Of a stretch of 64,000 nt of DNA, positions 1 to 9,306 are shown one piece after another. How positions within the stretch are numbered: position 1 is the stretch's first letter; the number at the start of each line of letters is the position of its first letter. The notes beneath the pieces are model-generated. The model saw nothing but the letters and a program-made list of their open reading frames with translations, did no database searches and had not been told where the DNA came from. The stretch comes from Novosphingobium sp. BW1. Lineage in GTDB: Bacteria; Pseudomonadota; Alphaproteobacteria; Sphingomonadales; Sphingomonadaceae. Location of the stretch: contig NZ_VIRF01000058.1 of NCBI RefSeq assembly GCF_008107685.1, forward strand, positions 248,001 through 312,000, given 5' to 3'. A program made the position numbers and the translations under genes.

Positions 1-2
1 CG

Positions 3-1019
3 GGCAGTGCCGACGTCTGTAGGCGTTTCCACCAGCTGCCAGAGGGCGCCAGCGCCTTCATCGCTTGGATCCCCGACCTGATCAAATGCGCCGATGAGGC
101 CGGCACGCAGGAACCGTGGGAACTCGTCGGCGGCGCGCCTGCCGGTCTCGGCAAGATCCGCGAGATCCTTGTTCGCGTCAGGATCATCGCGGGCGATGCT
201 GCCGGGGGAACTGCGCATCCGGGCGTGAAATCCGCCACGCTCCTCGGCAAGGCAAAACCCTACAACGCGCTCCGTCTTGTCGCCTCAGTGGTCGAGAAGC
301 GGGTGGCGACGGCGCGCAACGAGCTGGCAGCATCGATCCAGTCCCAGCTCGAAGACGACGGCGTTGAGGCTCTGGTGCATGTCGTGGAAGACCCCGACGG
401 AATCCTCCCATGGTCACCCAGCAAGGCGCTCCTCGTGATCCCAGTGATTTCGCAGATGGAAATCGACAGTTACGCGATCGCGACGCTAGCCGCCTGTCAA
501 GCCGTTCCAGACGACATCAGGCTCACCGTGATGCCGAGCGTCGACGGACGGGTGCTGCCGACGCGTAGCGTCAGCGGCTATGAGACGCTGCTACCTCTCC
601 CCGACGAGGCCGACATCTGGATCGAACAACTCGACCTCCCCGCATTCCGCGCGGAAATCTCGCCGATCGTGAACTTGGCTGTGGCGAAGGCATCGGCCTT
701 ACAGTCGATGGACCGTCTCAATCTAGGCATCCCCGGTCGCCCCCATGGCGAACTAGAAGCACGCAAGACGCTCGAGGATGAGCTCGCCTCGACGCGAGAC
801 CTACTGGTGGCGAAGGTCGACGATCTCGACCCAGAAGGCTCAGCCCTCGCTTTATCGCTGCTTGACCGCATCCGCTCTGGCGAGACCAACTTCGCGGATA
901 GCGTCCAGGAGTTCACTGTGATCCAACTGCCGAACGAGGTTATTCAAGAACTATCCGGCTTGCAGATTGCACTCGACGACGCCGAGTTCGAGTGCAGCAG
1001 GGCAGGATGCAGGAGCTGA
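3..1019 (+). CDS. Unknown protein, 5' end outside the window
   Basis: The reading frame is open from the first in-frame codon of the window, so the gene starts upstream; the GTG at 225 is only an internal candidate start. The visible part is about 338 residues, soluble and acidic, with no signal peptide, membrane segment or motif that I recognise. The C-terminal half is rich in charged helical sequence. It lies on the island side of the integrase remnant and tRNA-Ser, and runs on the opposite strand to them, so it is probably island cargo. Function unknown. Confidence 0.6.
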   Translation, partial: GSADVCRRFHQLPEGASAFIAWIPDLIKCADEAGTQEPWELVGGAPAGLGKIREILVRVRIIAGDAAGGTAHPGVKSATLLGKAKPYNALRLVASVVEKRVATARNELAASIQSQLEDDGVEALVHVVEDPDGILPWSPSKALLVIPVISQMEIDSYAIATLAACQAVPDDIRLTVMPSVDGRVLPTRSVSGYETLLPLPDEADIWIEQLDLPAFRAEISPIVNLAVAKASALQSMDRLNLGIPGRPHGELEARKTLEDELASTRDLLVAKVDDLDPEGSALALSLLDRIRSGETNFADSVQEFTVIQLPNEVIQELSGLQIALDDAEFECSRAGCRS

Positions 1020-1168
1020 ATCGCTGTCAATTGGGTCGCTCGCCTATCCGGGGCAGCTGTTTCTTGAGAAGCGAATGATCGCCTGTAATGAGCGCCAGCA
1101 TATGAAGATGAGGTAGGTCGATGGCAATGGGTCCAAAGCGGCGTACCGCTTCTTGTCGAACAGCTCGG

Positions 1169-1540
1169 TCACCGAAGAGCACAGTCTGGCTGGCGATTTC
1201 CAAGCGACAGCGCGTCGTGCAGCCAGTTGCGATGCGCGGCCAGAACCTTGGCTGCGGCTTCCCGAAAGGTCGGGATCCCTTGCGCCTTTCGCCGCTCGAA
1301 GATCGGATCGAGCCCGAGCTCAACCCAACTTCGGATATCACGGGCTCGTTCGCGCGCATCGGCAAGCGATACCATCGCGGCGCTGCCGAGCCCGAAGTCG
1401 CGACACATTCCATGCCTCTTTACCCGGCACACCCAGCTTTTCGAACCAGTAGGCTGGACGACGAGATAGAGATCAACACCATCGCCCAACCGGCCCGGAC
1501 GCCGGGCTGCCTTCACGACCGTTGCGGAAAGCTTACCCAT
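1169..1540 (-). pseudogene. Truncated tyrosine integrase, N-terminal arm-binding part only
   Basis: The first ~105 residues match the start of P4-type phage/island integrases: a MGKLSATVVKAA start, a GDGVDLYLVV strand, the K-x-WVCR-x-KR core, then GLGSAAMVSLADARERA and a TFREAAAKVLAAHRNW segment that normally leads into the SAM-like core-binding domain. The frame stops soon afterwards, and the catalytic domain (R...HxxR...Y) is absent. ATG at 1540 is the natural start; an upstream in-frame ATG at 1585 gives an unrelated extension. It is encoded just downstream of the tRNA-Ser 3' end in the same orientation, the usual position for an integrase that uses a tRNA as attachment site. Probably inactive. 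Confidence 0.8.
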
Positions 1541-1685
1541 GACCAAAATTCTTCCACATTCTTCCCCACATTTCCAATCGGTCACCGGTGGATGGGGCTG
1601 GATGCAGACGGACGCGAATCACTAACCAAGCCAAGGAAACCCCTGGACTTCCCAGTGTTCAGATGGACATGGGAAGAGAGGTGAT

Positions 1686-1775
1686 TGGCGGACAGGGTGG
1701 GATTCGAACCCACGGTGAGCTTGCACCCACGGCGGTTTTCAAGACCGCTGCCTTAAACCACTCGGCCACCTGTCC
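1686..1775 (-). tRNA. tRNA-Ser (anticodon UGA)
   Basis: On the minus strand the gene begins GGACAGG and ends CCTGTCC-G-CCA, giving a 7-bp acceptor stem with encoded CCA. The D-arm has GGCCGAGTGG, the anticodon arm is GCGGT-CTTGAAA-ACCGC with anticodon TGA, there is a long class II variable arm (GTGGGTGCAAGCTCAC), and the T-arm contains GGTTCGAATCC. The 90-nt length and long extra arm fit tRNA-Ser. The integrase remnant next to its 3' end suggests that it served as an island attachment site. Confidence 0.97.
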
Positions 1776-1956
1776 GCGCTGACCTTGCGCATAGAGAAAC
1801 GTGCGCGGAGTGCAAGGTGGAATTGTGTGAGATTGGCGTTGCGACCTGGTGATGGCGAAGTTGCACGACCAAAGCCTTGTGGCATGCGGCAATTTGCGTG
1901 GGAAGGCACGGTGGGCCGGTTTGCAAACGCAAAGCCTTGTGCGAAAACCATGGGTG

Positions 1957-2991
1957 ATGAAATTCCGATTCCGCCCCCTTCGTTCTGTCCCCGTCGCACT
2001 TGTTGCGACGGCGATGCTTGTTTCGCTTCCCAGTGTCACGGCCTGTGCGCAGTCGGAGAGTTTCCCGGCGTATATGGAGGCCGTGGCGCGGCATGCCCGG
2101 AGCGAGGGTGTCAGCGAGACGACGATTTCCCGGACCTTGAGCGGGCTTTCCCCGAACCAGCGGGTGATCGAACTCGACACGGCGCAACCCGGGCGTTCAA
2201 ACACGCCGCCGCCGATGTCCGGCTATCTCTCGCGGCATCTGGGTTCCTCGATCATTTCGCGTGGGCGCGCCAAATACCAGGGGCTGGCCTCGATTCTTCC
2301 CGGGATCGAGCGGCGCTATGGCGTCCCGGCGTCCGTGCTATTCGCGATCTGGGGGCATGAAACGAATTATGGCGGCTATACCGGCAATTTCGACACAGCA
2401 CGCTCGCTGGCGACCCTAGCCTGGGAAGGGCGTCGCCGCGAGCTGTTCGAGGGCGAACTCATCGCGCTCATGAAGATGATCGACAGGGGTGTGCCGGCTT
2501 CCACGCTGAAGGGAAGCTGGGCCGGGGCTATCGGCAATCCCCAGTTCCTGCCCAGTGTCTACCTGCGCCTTGCCACTGATGGCGACGGTAACGGCACGAT
2601 CGATATCTTCAACAGTTCCGCCGATACGCTGGCCTCGATCGCGCGCTATTTCCAGGACGCGGGCTGGCGCCCGGGGCGCCCTTGGGGCGTGCGCGCCTCG
2701 GTGCCCTCCGGCTTTTCGCCCGAGCGCTATGAAACCAAGCTTGTGGCCCCCACCTGTGACCGGGTTCACGCGCGCCATTCGCAGTGGATGCCGGTGTCGC
2801 AGTGGAAGGCTCTTGGCGTTCAGCCGCAGTCCGCACTGGACGACGATGTGCTCGCCTCGCTGTTCCAACCGGACGGGCCGGGCACGCCAGCCTACCTGTT
2901 AACCGGGAATTATCGGGTGATCCTGCAGTACAACTGTTCGAACTATTACGCCCTCTCGGTCGGATTGCTTGCAGATGAGATTGCCCGTTAA
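1957..2991 (+). CDS. Lytic murein transglycosylase, MltB family
   Basis: Cleaves the MurNAc-GlcNAc bond of peptidoglycan in the periplasm. ATG at 1957 gives 344 residues with an N-terminal signal of basic residues and a hydrophobic core. The sequence VTAC at the end of the core fits a lipobox, though ACA-Q cleavage by signal peptidase I is also possible. The catalytic glutamate is in GHETNYGGYTGNFDT, followed by the family motifs GSWAGAIGNPQF and DGDGNGTIDIF and an ARYFQDAGW segment. The stop overlaps the start of rlpA, so the two are probably co-transcribed and act together on the cell wall. Confidence 0.93.
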   Translation: MKFRFRPLRSVPVALVATAMLVSLPSVTACAQSESFPAYMEAVARHARSEGVSETTISRTLSGLSPNQRVIELDTAQPGRSNTPPPMSGYLSRHLGSSIISRGRAKYQGLASILPGIERRYGVPASVLFAIWGHETNYGGYTGNFDTARSLATLAWEGRRRELFEGELIALMKMIDRGVPASTLKGSWAGAIGNPQFLPSVYLRLATDGDGNGTIDIFNSSADTLASIARYFQDAGWRPGRPWGVRASVPSGFSPERYETKLVAPTCDRVHARHSQWMPVSQWKALGVQPQSALDDDVLASLFQPDGPGTPAYLLTGNYRVILQYNCSNYYALSVGLLADEIAR

Positions 2992-3976
2992 GCGCACGCT
3001 GGCGCTGTTTGGAGGACTCGTGGGGAGCATCCTTGCTCTTCATGTTTACGCGCAGGACACCAAATCCGCGCGCACCGGCCCCGCCGCCGACTACCCGGTC
3101 GTGATCGGTGAGCCGTTCACCATCGATGGGACCGTCTGGACGCCTCGAGACCAGCTCAATTACGATGCGGTCGGTATGGCGTCGGTGGCGGATGCGCAAA
3201 GCTCCGGTATCACAGCGGCGCACAAGACGCTGCCGCTTCCCAGCTATGTTGAAGTCACCGACCTGCAAAGCGGACATACGATCCTCGTGCGCCTGGAGGA
3301 GCGAGGGCCACTGGCAAATTCGCGCCTGATCGAACTCTCGCGCGGTGCGGCGCGGCAGCTGGGTATTTCTCCCGGCTCCGATACCCCTGTCCGGGTACGT
3401 CGCGTCAATCCTCCCGAACCCGAGCGTGCTGCGCTACGCCAGGGTGGGGAGGCCCCGCGCCGGATGGATACCCCCCAAGGCCTTCTCGAGGTGCTGCACA
3501 AGAAATTGGCCGGGCAGTCGCCTCTGCTTCCGCCGCCCTCGACCCCGCCGACACCGCCCAAGCTTTCACCCGGAATGATGGGCCAGGGCGGTACCACGGC
3601 ATTCGCGACTGCGTTTCCGGCGCCCGCGGCTGTGTCCAAGATCACGCCGCAGGCTGGCCCGAGGTCAACGACAAGCGCTACGGCTCCATCGCCGACGGCA
3701 TTGGCGAAGCCCGTAACGCCGGCACCCCCGGCGCCACCTCGAGCGAAGGAGCCCGTCGTGCCCGCGATCTCCCGATTCGTAGTGCAGGTAGGGGCCTTTT
3801 CGGTCGAACCCAATGCCCACAAGCTCGCGCAGGAACTCGGTGGCTTCGTCGAGAGACCCGGGCGCTTCTGGCTCGTACGCATGGGGCCCTTTGACAACCG
3901 TGCAAAAGCGGGAGCAGCGCTGGAGACAGCGCGTAAGGCTGGCTATAACGAGGCCCGAATCCTGCATCGGGACTGA
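2975..3976 (+). CDS. rlpA: RlpA family septal-ring lytic transglycosylase with SPOR domain
   Basis: A periplasmic or outer-membrane protein acting on denuded septal peptidoglycan. The ATG at 2975 follows an unused in-frame TTG (2969) and overlaps the upstream gene by 17 nt. Residues 1-30 form a signal peptide (LALFGGLVGSILALHVYA). Residues ~50-150 are the double-psi beta-barrel, with YDAVGMASVAD, HKTLPLPSYVEVTDL and the ERGPLANSRLIELS strand. A proline/alanine-rich linker (~155-260) leads to a C-terminal SPOR domain (~262-330; RFVVQVGAFS, FWLVRMGPF) that binds glycan strands lacking stem peptides. Confidence 0.93.
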   Translation: MRLPVKRTLALFGGLVGSILALHVYAQDTKSARTGPAADYPVVIGEPFTIDGTVWTPRDQLNYDAVGMASVADAQSSGITAAHKTLPLPSYVEVTDLQSGHTILVRLEERGPLANSRLIELSRGAARQLGISPGSDTPVRVRRVNPPEPERAALRQGGEAPRRMDTPQGLLEVLHKKLAGQSPLLPPPSTPPTPPKLSPGMMGQGGTTAFATAFPAPAAVSKITPQAGPRSTTSATAPSPTALAKPVTPAPPAPPRAKEPVVPAISRFVVQVGAFSVEPNAHKLAQELGGFVERPGRFWLVRMGPFDNRAKAGAALETARKAGYNEARILHRD

Positions 3977-3990
3977 CGCGAGAAGTCAGG

Positions 3991-4014
3991 GGCGATCGCC
4001 TGAAGGCGATCGTC
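3991..4014. other. GATCGCC hairpin between rlpA and dac
   Basis: CGATCGCC, a TGAA loop and GGCGATCG form a perfect 8-bp stem. No T-run follows on the plus strand, so it is a weak candidate for an intrinsic terminator and may instead be a transcript-stabilising or rho-associated stem between two cell-wall genes. Confidence 0.4.
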
Positions 4015-4078
4015 GCCGTTCTCCCTTTGCAAAAGGCCTAGCATCGCGCCGAGACAGGGCGCGCCGGAGAAGCGGATC

Positions 4079-5263
4079 TTGAAGTCCTATTGTTCGTTTG
4101 CACGCGCGCGACGTACCGTGCTTGCCATGGGTGTTGCGCTGGCAGCTGCCACGCAGGTCCATGCAGCCCCCAGCAACCCGGAGCCACCCGAGGAACTGTC
4201 GCAGATCCCCGTCAGCATGCTTGTCGATCTGGGGTCCGGGCAAGTCCTCGAACAGCGTCGTCCGGACATTCCCTTCCTACCCGCATCGGTGACCAAGGTG
4301 ATGACCGCGTTCGTCGCTTTCGAGGAGATCGATGCAGGGCGCTTGCCACTGGATCGTCGCTTCCAGATGGATCCGGAAACGGAGAAGGAATGGTGGGCCA
4401 AGGGCTCGACCATGTACATCACCCGGAACGACCGGCCCACCACCGAAGAACTTCTGCACGGCGTGATGACGGCCTCGGGCAACGATGCCTGCATCGTGCT
4501 CGCCAAGGGCTATGCGGGGAGCGTGTCGGCCTGGGTCGAGATGATGAACGCGGCCGCGAAGCGTATCGGCATGAGCCGCAGCCATTACAATACGCCTAAT
4601 GGCTGGATGGACGAGGGACAGACTTACGTCACCGCCAGCGACATGGTGAAACTGGCTGATGCCATGATCATGCGCCATCCTAAGCTCTACCGCGAGTTTT
4701 CGGGCGTGAAGCAATACAAGTGGCGCGATGTCGTCATGCGCAGCCACGATCCCACGGTGGGTATCGTCCCCGGCGCGGATGGCATCAAGACCGGCTACAC
4801 ACTGGAGGCGGGCTACAACTTCGTCGGAACCGCCGAGCGCGAGGGGCGCCGCCTTGTCATGGTGCTCGCCGGATCGCCGACCTACCGCATCCGGGACGCA
4901 GCCGCGCGCAACCTTCTGGAATGGGGTTTCTCCGACTGGAGCGCCCGCCATCTCTTCGACATAGGACAGAACGTCGCTGACGCCAAGGTCCAGGACGGCG
5001 CCGAACTGTCGGTTCCGCTGGTTACCGACCGCAAGGTCCACGCCACGCTTCCCTCCAATGCGCCGGGCCGCAAGGTCACGCTGACAGTCCATTACCAGGG
5101 ACCGCTGAAAGCGCCGGTGACCAAGGGCAACCGGGTCGGATATCTGGAAATCGCGGTCGAAGGGCTTGCCCCAGGACGCGTGCCGCTGTTTGCCGGGGCT
5201 GACGTCGCCAAGGCCGGTACGCTGGACAGGCTGCGCAACGGGCTTATCAACATCTTCCGATGA
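4079..5263 (+). CDS. D-alanyl-D-alanine carboxypeptidase (PBP5/6 type)
   Basis: Removes the terminal D-Ala from peptidoglycan stem peptides. The TTG at 4079 is favoured because GGAG (4066-4069) sits 9 nt upstream and it gives a full signal peptide (SFARARRTVLAMGVALAAATQVHA); an internal ATG at 4127 would cut off the basic n-region. The serine peptidase S11 motifs are present: S-V-T-K (SxxK nucleophile), S-G-N and K-T-G. The residues after ~290 form the PBP5 C-terminal beta domain and an amphipathic tail that anchors such enzymes to the inner membrane. It overlaps tmk by 4 nt. Confidence 0.94.
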   Translation: MKSYCSFARARRTVLAMGVALAAATQVHAAPSNPEPPEELSQIPVSMLVDLGSGQVLEQRRPDIPFLPASVTKVMTAFVAFEEIDAGRLPLDRRFQMDPETEKEWWAKGSTMYITRNDRPTTEELLHGVMTASGNDACIVLAKGYAGSVSAWVEMMNAAAKRIGMSRSHYNTPNGWMDEGQTYVTASDMVKLADAMIMRHPKLYREFSGVKQYKWRDVVMRSHDPTVGIVPGADGIKTGYTLEAGYNFVGTAEREGRRLVMVLAGSPTYRIRDAAARNLLEWGFSDWSARHLFDIGQNVADAKVQDGAELSVPLVTDRKVHATLPSNAPGRKVTLTVHYQGPLKAPVTKGNRVGYLEIAVEGLAPGRVPLFAGADVAKAGTLDRLRNGLINIFR

Positions 5264-5910
5264 CCACTGGACGATTCATAGCGCTCGAAGGCGGGGAAGG
5301 GGCCGGCAAGTCGACCCAAGCCCGGCTTCTGGCTGATGCTCTGCGCGCACGCGGGTTCGAGGTGATCACGACCCGCGAGCCGGGCGGGACACCGGGAGCC
5401 GAAGCCATTCGCGGCCTGCTTCTCAATGGCGTTGAAGGGGATTGTGCGGGCTGGGGGACTCGCGCCGAGGCACTGCTCTTTGCCGCGGCCCGGGCCGATC
5501 ACGTCGCGCGCCTGATCCGTCCGGCGCTGGAAAGGGGAGCCTGGGTTATCTGCGACCGCTATCTCGATTCCAGTCGTGCTTACCAGGGCGGAGGAGGGGG
5601 CGTCTCCGACGCCGATCTCCTGACGCTCCATGCATTCGGCAGCGAGGGGCTGCTTCCGAATGTCACCTTGCTGGTCGAGGTGGCCGCCGAGGAAGTTGTG
5701 CGGCGCCTGGCCTTGCGCGATACCGAGGGTTCGGACCGTATCGGCGGGCGAGAACAGACTTACCACGACCGTGTCGCGGCCACGTTCCGCGCCCTGGCCG
5801 ATGCCGATGACGCGCGTTTCGCACGCATCGACGGCAACGGCACGCCCGAGCAGATCCACGCCCGCATTCTCGCAGCCATCGCGCCCTTGTGCGAAGGAGC
5901 GGGCGAATGA
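5260..5910 (+). CDS. tmk: Thymidylate kinase
   Basis: Phosphorylates dTMP to dTDP with ATP in the cytoplasm. The 216 residues begin with the P-loop GGEGAGKST, followed by TREPGGTPGAEAIR, the DRY-type motif CDRYLDSSRAYQGG, and an arginine-containing LID region (DTEGSDRIGGREQTYHDRV). Length and motif order are those of bacterial TMPK. Start and stop overlap the neighbours as ATGA, indicating translational coupling with dac and holB. Confidence 0.97.
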   Translation: MTTGRFIALEGGEGAGKSTQARLLADALRARGFEVITTREPGGTPGAEAIRGLLLNGVEGDCAGWGTRAEALLFAAARADHVARLIRPALERGAWVICDRYLDSSRAYQGGGGGVSDADLLTLHAFGSEGLLPNVTLLVEVAAEEVVRRLALRDTEGSDRIGGREQTYHDRVAATFRALADADDARFARIDGNGTPEQIHARILAAIAPLCEGAGE

Positions 5911-6878
5911 CGACAGGTGAATTCTGGGGCCAGGATGCCGCCTGGCAGGAATGGATGAGTGCCCTCGGCTCGCAGCGCATGCACCACGCTTGGCTACTTG
6001 CCGGGGCACGCGGCCTTGGCAAGAAGGCCTTTGCCCGCGCGGCCGCCAGCGAACTTGTCAATCATCTGCCCGGAAGTGAAATCGACGCAGAAGCACACCC
6101 GGACATCCATGTCCTGACCCCACTTCCCGCAAGCGACGACGACGCCAAGAAAAAGGCGGACGGCAAGCCCTATCAGACCAAGCGCAATATCTCGGTCGAC
6201 CAGGTTCGCGAGATGATCCGAAAGCTCGCGACCCGTCCTACGCTGGGCGATCGCCGCGCGATCATTGTCGATCCGGCAGACGATCTGGAGAAGGGCGCCG
6301 TCAATGCCTTGCTCAAGGTGCTGGAGGAGCCGCCTGCCGGGACGTACTTTCTACTGCTTGCCCACCAGCCTGGGCGACTTCTGCCCACCGTTCGCTCACG
6401 CTGCCGGGTCCTGCGCTTCGCTCCGCTGAGCGAGAATGCGCTCGGCGCCATGCTGGCGCGGGAGGCCCCCGAGGCGGACGAAGCGGCCCGGCAAGCGGCC
6501 ATCCGCGCCGCCCAGGGCTCGCCAGGTCTTGCCCGGACATTCGTGGCGCAAGACCTTGGCGCCATCCATGATCTGATGGTGCGGATTCTCCAGAACGGCG
6601 ACCGTGACTATGCGCTACGTGGCGGCCTCGCCCGGGAAATGGGCATGCGACCTGCGCGGGATCGTCAGCTCGCCGCCATCGAGCTGGCGCGTGCCGTACT
6701 CCTCGCGCAACTGGGCGAGACCTCCGGGGGCCAGCAACTCGCAATCATCGAGGCCTACCAGAGCCTCAGTCAGCTTCTGGTGCGCGCACCGACCTACAAT
6801 TTCGACGCCGGTGTCCTCATAATGGAGATTGGCGGGTTGCTGGCATCCTCGGCAATGCCTAGAGAACGTCGGGCCTAG
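5907..6878 (+). CDS. holB: DNA polymerase III delta' subunit
   Basis: A clamp-loader subunit. ATG at 5907 follows a GAAGGAG site, rather than the upstream TTG at 5889. The 323 residues contain a RuvB-like AAA core with degenerate Walker A (GARGLGKKAF), the NISVDQVREM helix, VDPADDLEKGAVNALLKVLEEPP, and the SRC motif (VRSRCRVLRF). The four-cysteine zinc module of enterobacterial delta' is missing and replaced by a lysine-rich stretch. The tmk-holB pair is conserved in many bacteria. Confidence 0.94.
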   Translation: MTTGEFWGQDAAWQEWMSALGSQRMHHAWLLAGARGLGKKAFARAAASELVNHLPGSEIDAEAHPDIHVLTPLPASDDDAKKKADGKPYQTKRNISVDQVREMIRKLATRPTLGDRRAIIVDPADDLEKGAVNALLKVLEEPPAGTYFLLLAHQPGRLLPTVRSRCRVLRFAPLSENALGAMLAREAPEADEAARQAAIRAAQGSPGLARTFVAQDLGAIHDLMVRILQNGDRDYALRGGLAREMGMRPARDRQLAAIELARAVLLAQLGETSGGQQLAIIEAYQSLSQLLVRAPTYNFDAGVLIMEIGGLLASSAMPRERRA

Positions 6879-6943
6879 GACACCTCGGGCCCGACGAACG
6901 CACGGCCTTCATTCACTCCGGACACAGAAAGTGTGACGCCGCC

Positions 6944-8515
6944 ATGGGCGAGCCTTATTACATCACCACCGCCATTTCCTACCCCAACGGCAAGCCCCAC
7001 ATCGGCCACGCCTACGAGGCAATCGCCGCCGACGTGATTGCCCGCCATCGCAAGGCCGAAGGCTTCGATGTCCGTCTCCAGACGGGCACGGATGAGCATG
7101 GCCTCAAGATGATGCAGAAGGCTCGCGATATCGGGACGACCCCCGCAGAACTTGCTACGGAAATGTCCGGATATTTCCGTGAGATGTGCGACGCTCTCAA
7201 CGTCGATTACGACGTATTTATCCGTACCACCGAGCCGCGCCATCATGAGGCTACGCAAGAGCTGTGGCGTCGGATGGAAGCCAAGGGCGACCTTTACCTC
7301 GACCGCTACGAAGGCTGGTATTCGGTGCGCGACGAGGCCTATTATGACGAGAGTGAACTCGTCGAGGGGGAAGGGGGCGGCAAGCTCTCTCCGCAGGGCA
7401 CGCCGGTGGAGTGGACCGTCGAGGAATCGTGGTTCTTCCGCCTGTCCAAGTACCAGGACAAGCTGCTTGAGCTCTACAACAGCGGCGACTTCATCCGCCC
7501 GGAAAGCCGCCGCAACGAGATTGCCCGCTTCGTCGAAGGCGGCCTTCGCGACCTCTCGATCTCTCGTACCAGCTTCGATTGGGGCGTGAAGGTCCCCGGC
7601 TCGGACAACCATGTCATGTACGTCTGGGTCGATGCCCTGACCAACTACCTGACGGGTCTGGGCTTCCCGAACGAAGGGGGCGATTACGCCCGCTACTGGC
7701 CCGCGAGCCTGCACCTTATCGGCAAGGATATCGTGCGTTTCCACACGGTCTATTGGCCCGCGTTCCTCATGAGCGCGGACGTTCCCGTGCCCCAGCAGGT
7801 CTTCGGCCACGGCTTCCTGCTGAACCGCGGCCAGAAGGAATCTAAGTCGGTCGGCAACGTGACCGATCCCATCGCGCTCGCCGAGACCTTCGGTGTTGAT
7901 ACGCTGCGCTATTTCTTCTTGCGCGAAGTGGCCTTCGGCCAGGACGGATCGTGGTCGCCCGAAGCCATTGTCACGCGCTGCAACGCCGAACTTGCCAACA
8001 GCTTCGGCAACCTTGCTCAGCGCAGTTTGTCGATGATTTTCAAGAACATGGGCGGCGAAATTAAGTCCGATTTGGAGCAATCTGAAGCGGACGCCGCCCT
8101 TTTCGACGCGGTGGCATCGGGGATTGCCAACATGCGCAAGGCCTTCATGGACCTGGCCTTCAGCGATGGTCTTGATGCCTGGATGAAGGCGGTCTTCGCC
8201 TGCAACCAGTATGTCGACGAACAGGCGCCCTGGGCACTGCGCAAGTCCGATCCGGCACGTATGGAAGCAGTCCTGATGACACTCTTCCAGGTTGTGCGCG
8301 ATCTGGCAATCGCGGTTCGCCCGGTCGTTCCCAGCGCCATCGACGCGCTCCTCGACCAGATGGGCGTAGCCGCTGATGCGCGCGGCTACGAGGCGTTCGA
8401 GAAGACCGACTGGTTCGCGGTTCTGGCCGCCTCGGACTACGCCGTCGAGAAGCCACAGGGGGTGTTCCCGCGTCTCGAGTTGCCCGACGATCAGGCCGAA
8501 GGTGACGCAGCCTAA
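6944..8515 (+). CDS. metG: Methionyl-tRNA synthetase
   Basis: Charges tRNA-Met. The 523 residues form the short type without a C-terminal tRNA-binding (EMAP) domain. The HIGH signature appears as PNGKPHIGHAYEA, and WVDALTNYLTG and YWPASLHLIGKDI are typical. The usual KMSKS loop reads KESKSVGNV here. The C-terminal helical anticodon-binding domain begins near residue 360. It is separated from holB by 65 nt and overlaps tatD by 1 nt (TAATG). Confidence 0.96.
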   Translation: MGEPYYITTAISYPNGKPHIGHAYEAIAADVIARHRKAEGFDVRLQTGTDEHGLKMMQKARDIGTTPAELATEMSGYFREMCDALNVDYDVFIRTTEPRHHEATQELWRRMEAKGDLYLDRYEGWYSVRDEAYYDESELVEGEGGGKLSPQGTPVEWTVEESWFFRLSKYQDKLLELYNSGDFIRPESRRNEIARFVEGGLRDLSISRTSFDWGVKVPGSDNHVMYVWVDALTNYLTGLGFPNEGGDYARYWPASLHLIGKDIVRFHTVYWPAFLMSADVPVPQQVFGHGFLLNRGQKESKSVGNVTDPIALAETFGVDTLRYFFLREVAFGQDGSWSPEAIVTRCNAELANSFGNLAQRSLSMIFKNMGGEIKSDLEQSEADAALFDAVASGIANMRKAFMDLAFSDGLDAWMKAVFACNQYVDEQAPWALRKSDPARMEAVLMTLFQVVRDLAIAVRPVVPSAIDALLDQMGVAADARGYEAFEKTDWFAVLAASDYAVEKPQGVFPRLELPDDQAEGDAA

Positions 8516-9306
8516 TGCTCATCGACTCCCACTGCCATCTCGAATATGAGGGCGTGGTCGAGGACCAGAACGGTGTTCTCGACCGCGCCCGTGCGGCCGG
8601 TATCAAGGGCTTCCTCAACATTTCCACCCGCCGCAACGAGTGGGAGAGGGTGGTCGGAACCGCTGAGCGCGAGCCCGATGTCTGGGCGTCTGTTGGCATC
8701 CATCCGCACGAGGCCGACGCGCACGCGGACCTAGGTGGCGCGGCGCTTCTGGAAGCCGCGGCCCATCCGCGGGTGATCGCAATTGGTGAAACCGGGCTCG
8801 ACTACTATTACGACAAGTCGGACCGCGACGTGCAGCAGGACCTGTTCCGCACCCACATCGGTGTGGCGCGAGAGACGGGTCTGCCGATCATTATCCACAC
8901 CCGCGATGCCGAAGACGACACCTCCCGTATCGTCCGCGAGGAAATGGAGAAGGGGGCTTTCCCGGCGCTGATCCACTGCTTCACGGCCAGCGCCAAGTTC
9001 GGCCGAACCGTTCTTGATCTAGGCCTTACAATCAGCCTTTCCGGGATCGTAACTTTCAAGAATGCCAAGGATCTGCAGGCGTTTGCGAAGGAGGTGCCGT
9101 CCGACCGGCTGCTGGTGGAAACGGACTCCCCTTTCCTGGCGCCGATCCCGCACCGTGGCCGCAAGTGCGAACCGGCCTTCACGGCAGACACCGCACGTTT
9201 CGTTGCTGATCTTCGGGGCGAAAGCCTTGAGGAACTGGGGGCAAACACCACACGCAACTTCTTTGCCCTTTTCACCAAGGCGAGCCCGCTGGAGCAGGGC
9301 GCATGA
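8515..9306 (+). CDS. tatD: TatD family metal-dependent DNase
   Basis: A TIM-barrel hydrolase with 3'-5' exonuclease activity in characterised members. Its metal ligands are visible as SHCHLEY, IGETGLDYYYD, IIHTRDAEDD, IHCFTAS and VETDSPFLAP. The 263-residue length is typical. It lies between metG and the MBL hydrolase, an arrangement common in alphaproteobacteria, and overlaps the next gene by 4 nt. Confidence 0.94.
   Translation: MLIDSHCHLEYEGVVEDQNGVLDRARAAGIKGFLNISTRRNEWERVVGTAEREPDVWASVGIHPHEADAHADLGGAALLEAAAHPRVIAIGETGLDYYYDKSDRDVQQDLFRTHIGVARETGLPIIIHTRDAEDDTSRIVREEMEKGAFPALIHCFTASAKFGRTVLDLGLTISLSGIVTFKNAKDLQAFAKEVPSDRLLVETDSPFLAPIPHRGRKCEPAFTADTARFVADLRGESLEELGANTTRNFFALFTKASPLEQGA

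Noticed and set aside
6875..8080. 401-residue open frame antisense to metG
   Set aside because: It is the mirror of a certain MetRS gene in GC-rich DNA, with no domain or ribosome site of its own.
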